Source: an uncultured Collinsella sp.
Lineage (GTDB): Bacteria > Actinomycetota > Coriobacteriia > Coriobacteriales > Coriobacteriaceae
Reading direction: 5' to 3'
NCBI GenBank assembly: GCA_902489955.1
Contig: CABUBY010000054.1
Span: 1-10,981 of the forward strand
DNA length: 10,981 nucleotides
The notes below the pieces were generated by a model. It was not told the origin of the DNA. It saw only the letters and a program-made list of their open reading frames with translations, and made no database searches. A program made the position numbers and the translations under genes. Position 1 is the first letter of the stretch. Every line of letters begins with the position of its first letter. Of this stretch, positions 5,541 to 10,981 are shown piece after piece.

Positions 5541-8366
5541 TTATGCCTCACCTCCTTTGGAGTGCTTGCCGAGCGGGGTGGTGTCCCCGTCGTTTCCGCT
5601 TACGTTGTCAACGCCGTCGACATCTTGAGCCTTACGATGCGCACCGATATGCGGCAGACGGCTCGTGGGCTGTTCGCTGTCCTTGGTGCCCCGCTCGCTG
5701 GCGTTGAGACCAAACATGCGACGGGCGGCAGGGATGGCAGCCGTGTGCTCGCGCATCTCGCGGCGAAGGTCCTCGTCCGAAAGCGCCGAGATACGCATCT
5801 GGGTATTGAGGCTCGCACGGATGTACTCGATGTTGATGAGCCAGCCACAGATGGCGATGACCGAAATGATCCAGATAACAAGCAGGATGATCTTGCCGTT
5901 ATTGTCGATATCGAGCACCGTCGAAAGTACAAAGAGCAGGACCTGGACGCCTACCACGGCGGCAAAACCGCCCTTGATGTAGTACGGGTAGCGATGCTCA
6001 AACGCCACGGCATGATCGAGCAGCTCGCGACGGTACGAATCCGAATCGAGCATGACGCGCATGGCCGTGCGCAGCGAATAGCGCTGGCGCGGCAGGTCGT
6101 TGGACTCGCAGATCATGAGGCCCGTCGTGGAAAGCTGCTTATCAAAGAGCAGATTGAGGTTGAGCAGCAACGGGCGCAGCTGCAGACCGATAAAGAGCGC
6201 CACGATCAGGAACACGCCCAGGATGCACAGGTTGAACAGGTAGTTGAACGAGTACATGCCGCCGACGGTCTCGCGCAGCAGGTTGATGCCATAGGTGAAG
6301 GGCAGCAGCGGATGCAGCCATTGGAAGAAGCCGGGCATCATCTCGATGGGATACATGCCCGACGAGCCGGGGATCTGCACAATGACGAGGATGACGCCAA
6401 TGGCTTTACCGATATGCTTAAAGGTGGTGGACAGCGCATAGATGATGTTGACGTAGGTGAACGAGATAGCGATGCCGCCCAGCACGAACAGCAGCGGGTT
6501 GACGCACTGCACGCCAATCACCAAATCGCCCACCGTAACGATGATGGCCTGGAACGCACCCAGGATCACCATCAGCAGCCAGCGGCCAAAGTAGCCCTGA
6601 CGCGCCGTAAAGCTACCGATGCCCTCGCGGTCGACCTCGAGCTTGTAGATAGCGATGAGCACATAGCCGCCTACCCACAGCGCCAGATTGGTGTAGAAGG
6701 GAGCGATGCCCGAGCCAAAGCTCTTGACTGGATAGATTGACTTGGACGTCAGCTCAACCGGAGATGCCATGAAATCTGCCACGTCATCGACGTCGACGTC
6801 CATGAGGTCGGCTAACTCGCCCATAGACTCAGAGGTCTGTAGCGCCGCAATGTCATTGGCGGCGGTCGCGAGCTTGTCCTGAACCTTGGCAAGGGAGGAA
6901 TCGGTCTGGGACAGCGTGGTCTTTGCCTGCTTGAGCGTGGCGTCGAGCTGCGCCAGCGTGCCGCGCGCGCTCGCTATCGTGGGGGTCATACCCGATACAA
7001 TGCCGGTCAAATCGCCCGAAACGGCGGCAAAGGAGTCGAGCGCGCTCGAAGCCTTCGGCAGTGCGTTCTGCCCCAGATCGGTCTGAGCCTGACCGAGGTT
7101 AGCCGTACCGGTCTTAATTGCCGCGTTGAGTACGTTGCTCGCGTTCGAGATTGCCGTAGCGTCTTTTGCCATGGCGCTCGACTGTGCAGAGAGGCCATCC
7201 TTGATGCTCTGCAGCTTCTGGTTTTGCTCGCGAAGCGAATTGATGGTCGATGCGATGAGCGCGTCGGCGTCCTCCGACCCCGTTGACGTATCGTTAGCGA
7301 GAATCTGCAGGCGCTCGATGACAGCGCTGTTGTGGTCAATCGTCGCCTGAAGGGATTCGAGCGAGTTGTCGATTCGAGTGGTCGTGGACGTAACCGTACC
7401 GGTGAGTTTGCCAATCGCGGCGTTCGCAGAAGCCGATGTCTTGCTCAGCACGATGCTGCCCTCCGAAAGTGCCTTGGAGAGCGAGGTGATGGACTTGCCA
7501 GCCGTGGTGCGAGCTTCGCCCAGCAGATCATTACCCTGAGCGATTGCCTGCGTTAGCGAAGGCGCCTGTCCCTGCAGACCCGCCAGCGCGGCATCGGCCG
7601 AAGCAATCGAGCTGTTTGTCTTGTCGATGGCGGTGTTCATGTCGCCGATGGAATCACGTACTTCGCCCAGGGTATCAGACGCCTCGGACACCGAGCCCGC
7701 CAGCGAATCCTGGGTCTGAGTTGCCTTGTCTTTAAGGTCGATGCCAGCATCTTTGGCAATGCCAGCGACGGTCTCGCCCACCGTGGAGACAAACTCCGAG
7801 TTGATCTGCTCCTCGATGGTGTTGGCACCGGTATCGGTGACCTTGGGCGCAATGGCGCTCTTCTTCTCATTGACGTAATAGGTGAGCTTGGGCTGATGGT
7901 AGTTGCCGTCGAGCATCGAGACGAGATTGTCGGAGAAGTTCTTGGGAATCACGATGGCGGCATAGTATTCGCCACTTTCGACGCCCTCTTTGGCATCTGC
8001 CGCCGAGTCGACGAAAGTCCAGCCAAGCTGGTCGTTCTCCTTGAGCTGGTCGACCACCTTATCGCCTGCGTTAAGCTCGCCCACTAGGTCGTTCTGGGTG
8101 CCCTGATCGTTGTTGGCGATGGCGATTTTAATGCCCTGGGTATTTCCGTACGGATCCCAGTTGGCAACGATGTTGTACCAGGCATACAGCGATGGAATGA
8201 CGCACACGCCCAGGGTGACCACCAGGGCGACGGGGTTCACGATCAATCGCTTGATGTCGCGTTTAAAGATTGCAAAGGAAACCTTTGCATCGGATAGTTT
8301 GCTGCCGAGACTCACGCTTGGACCATCCATCCTATCGTTTAGCCGAATCATGCTATTAACAACCAT
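5541..8366 (-). CDS. YhgE/Pip-family membrane protein with extra C-terminal two-helix domain (about 941 aa)
   Basis: This is the first gene of the YhgE operon. An N-terminal tail of about 40 residues leads to FKRDIKRL, TM1 about 43-63, and WDPYGNTQGIKIAIANNDQG, matching the second gene's family motif. A long Ala/Ser/Thr/Asp/Gln-rich helical region (about 200-540) follows, then the ABC-2-like membrane domain (about 545-740) with SFGSGIAPFYTNLALWVGG, GSSGMYPIEM and PFTYGINLLRETVGG. Unlike gene two, it continues about 200 residues: a soluble stretch, two more helices (about 794-815 and 822-844) and a charged tail ending GGEA. Start choice is uncertain. ATG 8366 is the first ATG, with alternatives at 8351 and 8330 and a possible TTG at 8399; none has a good Shine-Dalgarno site. 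Its TAA stop (5541-5543) abuts the next ATG. Confidence 0.88.
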   Translation of the reverse strand: MVVNSMIRLNDRMDGPSVSLGSKLSDAKVSFAIFKRDIKRLIVNPVALVVTLGVCVIPSLYAWYNIVANWDPYGNTQGIKIAIANNDQGTQNDLVGELNAGDKVVDQLKENDQLGWTFVDSAADAKEGVESGEYYAAIVIPKNFSDNLVSMLDGNYHQPKLTYYVNEKKSAIAPKVTDTGANTIEEQINSEFVSTVGETVAGIAKDAGIDLKDKATQTQDSLAGSVSEASDTLGEVRDSIGDMNTAIDKTNSSIASADAALAGLQGQAPSLTQAIAQGNDLLGEARTTAGKSITSLSKALSEGSIVLSKTSASANAAIGKLTGTVTSTTTRIDNSLESLQATIDHNSAVIERLQILANDTSTGSEDADALIASTINSLREQNQKLQSIKDGLSAQSSAMAKDATAISNASNVLNAAIKTGTANLGQAQTDLGQNALPKASSALDSFAAVSGDLTGIVSGMTPTIASARGTLAQLDATLKQAKTTLSQTDSSLAKVQDKLATAANDIAALQTSESMGELADLMDVDVDDVADFMASPVELTSKSIYPVKSFGSGIAPFYTNLALWVGGYVLIAIYKLEVDREGIGSFTARQGYFGRWLLMVILGAFQAIIVTVGDLVIGVQCVNPLLFVLGGIAISFTYVNIIYALSTTFKHIGKAIGVILVIVQIPGSSGMYPIEMMPGFFQWLHPLLPFTYGINLLRETVGGMYSFNYLFNLCILGVFLIVALFIGLQLRPLLLNLNLLFDKQLSTTGLMICESNDLPRQRYSLRTAMRVMLDSDSYRRELLDHAVAFEHRYPYYIKGGFAAVVGVQVLLFVLSTVLDIDNNGKIILLVIWIISVIAICGWLINIEYIRASLNTQMRISALSDEDLRREMREHTAAIPAARRMFGLNASERGTKDSEQPTSRLPHIGAHRKAQDVDGVDNVSGNDGDTTPLGKHSKGGEA
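5548..5558 (-). promoter_or_regulatory. Near-perfect ribosome binding site inside the upstream gene, coupling the YhgE pair
   Basis: AAAGGAGGTGA on the minus strand lies in the last codons of the first YhgE gene and seven bases before the ATG of the second. The junction reads TAAATG with no intergenic base. This suggests coupled but strong translation of the second gene, in contrast to the first gene, which has no visible Shine-Dalgarno site. Confidence 0.85.
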
Positions 8367-8422
8367 TGTACGGAGGCACTTTAGCGTCTCGCGGCACAAT
8401 GGTGCTGAGTTTTGCGGGTAGC

Positions 8423-8461
8423 AATATACTACGAAGATGAGTTAACGTACAGTTGTACAGT
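8423..8461 (-). promoter_or_regulatory. Candidate promoter and operator of the YhgE operon
   Basis: On the minus strand a -10-like TATATT (8423-8428) lies 17 bases below a weak -35-like TGTACG (8446-8451). The -35 overlaps a palindrome with 5-bp arms, GTACA-GT-TGTAC (8447-8458). The same bases also read as two tandem GTACAGT heptamers with an 8-base period on the plus strand (8447-8453 and 8455-8461). An operator over the -35 would fit repression. The start site would be near 8416, giving a leader of about 50 bases to ATG 8366. The assignment is inferred from motif shape only. Confidence 0.4.
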
Positions 8462-8513
8462 ATCTTAAATTCCCGCAGCTCCCAAAACCACAACCCGCAC
8501 AAACTAGCAGTTC

Positions 8514-8600
8514 GACTAGTCGTTGGGGACGTTCTTAAACGACTAGTCAAACAAGAACGTCCCCAACGACTAGTCATTCAAGAACGTCCCCAATGACTAC
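8514..8600. repeat. 27-bp-periodic palindromic repeat cluster (GACTAGTC / GTTGGGGACGTTCTT)
   Basis: The 8-bp palindrome GACTAGTC begins at 8514, 8541 and 8568, and a decayed GACTAC at 8595, exactly 27 bases apart. The 19-base segments between are near-identical copies of AAGAACGTCCCCAA with short flanks; the first is inverted relative to the other two. As a result 8514-8536 and 8553-8575 are a perfect 23-bp inverted repeat whose 16-base loop is centred on the middle GACTAGTC. The second and third units match at 24 of 27 bases. The inverted repeat spans 62 bp, the same as the element at 15-76, and shares GTTGGGGACG with it. I infer a REP/BIME-like element. It lies in the gap between htpG and the YhgE operon. 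Confidence 0.85.
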
Positions 8601-8614
8601 TCCGTACAAAAGCA

Positions 8615-8684
8615 AACGAGAGTGGAAAATCCCCCACTTCAAGCCCGCGCTCGAGCCAAAAGTGGGAAATTATCCACTCTCGTT
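8615..8684. repeat. 70-bp nested inverted repeat downstream of htpG
   Basis: Arms 8615-8639 and 8660-8684 pair at 22 of 25 bases, including a perfect outer 12 bp (AACGAGAGTGGA with TCCACTCTCGTT). Each half can also fold alone because AGTGG and CCACT occur in both. The 20-base loop holds the 8-bp palindrome GCTCGAGC (8649-8656). It begins 31 bases past the htpG stop. On the minus strand it is followed by TTGCTTTTG, so it may also serve as the htpG terminator; no better terminator is visible there. Confidence 0.75.
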
Positions 8685-8714
8685 CTAATCTAGTTACGGT
8701 GCCGTATCCCCAAA

Positions 8715-10739
8715 CTACATCAAGTTACAAACAGCTGCCGCGAAGGCTACGGGGTCCTCGGGGAGGATGCCCTCGACGAGCAGGGCCTGGTCGTAGAGCA
8801 GGCCGGAGTACTGCTTAATCTTGTCGGCGTCGCCCGCCTTCTGGGCAGCGACGAGCTTGGCGAAGACCGGGTGCTTAGCGTTGAGCTCGAGCACGCGCTG
8901 GCTCTTGGGCATACCGTCGGGCGCGCCCTCGGGACCCTTCTGGAGCACCTTCTCCATCTCGAGTGAAAGCGGGCCCTCGGTGGTAATGCAGGCGGGGGCA
9001 TCGGTCAGGCGCGCGGAGACGGCAACCTTCTCGACCTTGTCGCCGAGCGCCTCCTTCATGGCATTAAAGAGGTCCTCGTTCTCCTTGGTGGCGTCCTCAG
9101 CCTCCTTCTTCTCGTCATCGGTTGCCAAGTCAAGGTCGCCGGTCGCGACGTTCTTAAGCTCCAGGTGACGATCCTCGACCTCAGGCTCGGCACCATCGGC
9201 AACTGCCTTCTCGGCAGCCTCGCGAGCAGCGTCATCCTCGTAGACCTTGGGCATATCGGCAGCCACGTACTCACGCATGGCCTGGAAGGTGAACTCATCC
9301 ACGTCCTGCGTCAGCAGCAGTACATCGTAGCCGCGGTCGAGCACGCCCTTCACGACGGGCATCTTGGCCAGACGCTCGCGCGAATCGCCGGCGGCATAGT
9401 AGATTGCCTTCTGGCCCTCGGGCATGCCCTTGGCATACTCGGCAAGGGTGATCATCTTCTGTTCCTTGGCAGACCAGAACAGCAGCAGGTCGGCGAGCTC
9501 ATCGGCCTTCATGCCATAGCTCGAGTAGATGCCGTACTTAAGACCGCGACCAAAGTTCTCAAAGAACTTCTCGTATGCCTCGCGGTCGTTGTCGCGCATG
9601 TCCTCGAGATCGGCGGTGATCTTCTTCTCGACACGCTTGGCAATGGCCTTGAGCTGACGATTCTGCTGCAGCGTCTCACGCGAAATATTGAGCGTCACGT
9701 CGGCAGAGTCCACGACACCGCGCACAAAGTTGTAGTAGTCGGGCAGCAGGTCGTCGCACTTCTCCATAATCAGCACGTTGGAGCTATAGAGCGCCAGGCC
9801 CTTCTCGTAGTCCTTGCTGTACAGATCGAACGGGGCGCGACCCGGCACAAACAGCAGCGCATCGTACTCAAGCGTGCCCTCGGCATGGAAGCTGATAATG
9901 CGCGCGGGATCGTCAAAGTCGTGGAACGTGGACTTGTAGAATTCGTCGTAATCCTTCTGCTCAACGTCGGAGCTGCGCTTTTTCCAGATCGGCGTCATGG
10001 AGTTGATGGTCTCGAGCTCCTGATAGTCCTCGTACTCGGGCTTGTAGTCGTCGCCGGCGTCCTCAGGCTTGGGCTTCTGGCGGCTCTTGGTCACCATCAT
10101 CTGAATCGGGTAGCGCACATAGTTGCTGTACTGCTGAATCAGGCTCTTGAGGCCCCACTCGGTCAGGAAGCGATCGTAGGTCTCGGCCTCGCCGTCGGCG
10201 TCGAGCTTCTCGTTCTCGCGCAGCGTCAGGATGACATCGGTACCGTGCTCAGCACGCTCGCCATCCTCGATGGTGTAGCCCTCAAGACCGTCGGACTCCC
10301 AAACGTGGGCGGTATCCTCGCCATAAGCGCGGCTGACGACCTTCACGTGGCTGGCAACCATAAAGGCGGAGTAGAAACCCACGCCAAACTGACCGATGAT
10401 GTCGACATCGGAGCCCTGCTGCTCGGCGTTCTCGGTCTTAAACTCCTCGGAGCCGGAATGGGCGATGGTGCCCAGGTTGCGCTCGAGCTCCTCGGCGGTC
10501 ATGCCGATACCGTTATCCGAAATAGTGATGGTGCGGGCATCTTTATCAAAGGAGACACGAATGGCCAGGTCACCCTGGTCGAGCTTGACACTCGGATCCT
10601 GAAGGCTCTTAAAGTTGAGCTTGTCGACGGCATCGCTCGCGTTGGAGATAAGCTCGCGCAGGAAGATTTCCTTATTGGTGTAGATGGAGTTGATCATGAG
10701 GTCGAGCAGTTTTTTGCTCTCGGTCTTAAATTGACGCAT
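8715..10739 (-). CDS. htpG: HtpG, HSP90-family molecular chaperone
   Basis: The 674-residue product is a bacterial HSP90, a cytosolic homodimeric ATP-dependent chaperone that remodels client proteins with the DnaK system. The N-terminal GHKL ATPase domain shows RELISNASDA (28-37; E29 and N33 expected for catalysis and Mg binding), DNGIGM (75-80) and the lid-associated GQFGVGFYSAFM (116-127). The middle domain has LFVPGRAPFDLY (296-307) and the conserved LNISRETLQQN (350-360), whose Arg354 corresponds to the ATP-contacting arginine. The C-terminal domain ends with a helical dimerisation region. A charged Glu/Asp/Lys/Ala-rich stretch (about 502-560) lengthens the protein beyond the roughly 620-630 residues of many bacterial HtpGs. 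AAAGGA lies six bases before ATG 10739. I see no CIRCE (TTAGCACTC/GAGTGCTAA) or HAIR motif upstream. It appears to be a single-gene transcript. Confidence 0.97.
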   Translation of the reverse strand: MRQFKTESKKLLDLMINSIYTNKEIFLRELISNASDAVDKLNFKSLQDPSVKLDQGDLAIRVSFDKDARTITISDNGIGMTAEELERNLGTIAHSGSEEFKTENAEQQGSDVDIIGQFGVGFYSAFMVASHVKVVSRAYGEDTAHVWESDGLEGYTIEDGERAEHGTDVILTLRENEKLDADGEAETYDRFLTEWGLKSLIQQYSNYVRYPIQMMVTKSRQKPKPEDAGDDYKPEYEDYQELETINSMTPIWKKRSSDVEQKDYDEFYKSTFHDFDDPARIISFHAEGTLEYDALLFVPGRAPFDLYSKDYEKGLALYSSNVLIMEKCDDLLPDYYNFVRGVVDSADVTLNISRETLQQNRQLKAIAKRVEKKITADLEDMRDNDREAYEKFFENFGRGLKYGIYSSYGMKADELADLLLFWSAKEQKMITLAEYAKGMPEGQKAIYYAAGDSRERLAKMPVVKGVLDRGYDVLLLTQDVDEFTFQAMREYVAADMPKVYEDDAAREAAEKAVADGAEPEVEDRHLELKNVATGDLDLATDDEKKEAEDATKENEDLFNAMKEALGDKVEKVAVSARLTDAPACITTEGPLSLEMEKVLQKGPEGAPDGMPKSQRVLELNAKHPVFAKLVAAQKAGDADKIKQYSGLLYDQALLVEGILPEDPVAFAAAVCNLM

Positions 10740-10769
10740 GTGCAGTCCTTTCGCGCTACCCCTGCCCGC

Positions 10770-10794
10770 AAAAACGGCCCGGTTGCCCGAGCCG
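10770..10794 (-). terminator. Intrinsic terminator in the htpG 5' leader
   Basis: On the minus strand CGGCTCGG (10787-10794) pairs with CCGGGCCG (10775-10782) in an unbroken 8-bp stem with one G.T pair, closed by a GCAA (GNRA) tetraloop and followed by five T residues (10770-10774). It is 30 bases upstream of the htpG ATG, with the RBS in between. There is no room for a promoter between it and the gene, so htpG transcripts must pass through it. It could be an attenuator. It may instead end an upstream transcript, but then some htpG transcription must escape it. Confidence 0.75.
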
Positions 10795-10825
10795 CATCGC
10801 AGACCTGCTATGTTCAGACTTAGAT

Positions 10826-10877
10826 TTTATAACCTATTAGCGCGCATATATACATACGGAATCGAAAAACTGTATGT
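10826..10877 (-). promoter_or_regulatory. Candidate htpG promoter region
   Basis: An AT-rich patch in otherwise GC-rich sequence has a -10-like TATAAA on the minus strand (10826-10831). No good -35 is seen; TGTATA at 17-base spacing is weak. A 6-bp inverted repeat, ACATAC (10852-10857) and GTATGT (10872-10877), lies just upstream and could bind a regulator. Transcription from here would start near 10819 and meet the leader terminator about 25 bases later. The rest of 10878-10981 shows no gene; one imperfect inverted repeat, TTGGAACAC (10877-10885) with GTGTCCCAA (10907-10915), is of uncertain meaning. Confidence 0.35.
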
Positions 10878-10981
10878 TGGAACACCCATGCGTCGATTGC
10901 CAAGGAGTGTCCCAAAGTGCCGGCACAGACGATATGAGCAGGACATAAAAACATTGAGAGCCCCTGCTGCATGAAAGACCG

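Noticed and set aside
4641..6740. A 699-codon plus-strand open frame across both YhgE genes
   Set aside because: It lies antisense to two well-recognised protein genes and spans their junction. Its translation is low-complexity His/Asp/Arg/Gly-rich, typical of an antisense shadow of a GC-rich, codon-biased gene.
3351..8366. A type VII secretion (EsaA/YueB) locus or phage-defence system
   Set aside because: YhgE/Pip proteins are related to EsaA, but no WXG100 substrate, EssC ATPase, EssB or LXG toxin gene is present. The pair alone does not support a secretion or defence system.
8514..8600. A short CRISPR array (regular 27-base spacing)
   Set aside because: The repeated unit is only 8 bp, the intervening segments are near-identical rather than unique, one is inverted, and no cas gene is nearby.
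9165..10823. A 552-codon plus-strand open frame antisense to htpG
   Set aside because: It is an exact antisense shadow of highly conserved HtpG coding sequence; the Leu/Val/Gly/His-rich translation resembles no family and there is no RBS evidence.
10738..10974. A 78-codon plus-strand open frame in the htpG upstream region
   Set aside because: It overlaps the htpG start and the leader terminator, has no recognisable motif and no RBS, and its composition looks random.
10740..10981. CIRCE or HspR/HAIR heat-shock operators upstream of htpG
   Set aside because: Neither the TTAGCACTC/GAGTGCTAA pair nor a CTTGAGT/ACTCAAG pair is present in the available upstream sequence.

Overview
The window has a GC-rich, densely coded, all-minus-strand layout. 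The protein sequences (two large YhgE/Pip proteins, an actinobacterial-looking HtpG, an M20D amidohydrolase) and the GTTGGGGACG-type intergenic palindromes suggest a gut Coriobacteriia genome, most likely Collinsella or a close relative. That placement comes from sequence style and recall, not from a search.

All six supported protein genes are on the minus strand, so transcription runs from the right edge to the left. In transcription order: htpG (8715-10739), the HSP90-family chaperone, has a canonical intrinsic terminator inside its own 5' leader. A 348-bp gene-free gap (8367-8714) follows and holds two complex palindromic repeats and a probable promoter. Next are two large YhgE/Pip-type membrane proteins (5541-8366 and 3351-5540), whose stop and start codons abut with no intergenic base. 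They are probably translationally coupled and end at a hairpin terminator (3217-3258). A ten-helix EamA/DMT-type exporter (2166-3149) has its own strong terminator (2129-2153). An M20D metallo-amidohydrolase (758-2050) follows, whose 3' end forms one arm of a long imperfect hairpin. Last is a 149-codon MFS transporter remnant (186-635) that looks like a full-length transporter with an in-frame internal deletion. The left edge (1-185) has two further long inverted repeats.

The genes read as ordinary chromosomal housekeeping, transport and cell-envelope functions. I see no tRNA, rRNA, CRISPR array, transposase or defence cassette. The unusual content is between the genes: REP/BIME-like palindromes that each have a second palindrome in the loop, a 27-bp-periodic mini-array, a terminator in the htpG leader, and a GTACAACTGTA box upstream of both the amidohydrolase and the YhgE operon. 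None of these amounts to a demonstrable new system. The strongest leads are the nested-palindrome family and the htpG leader terminator.
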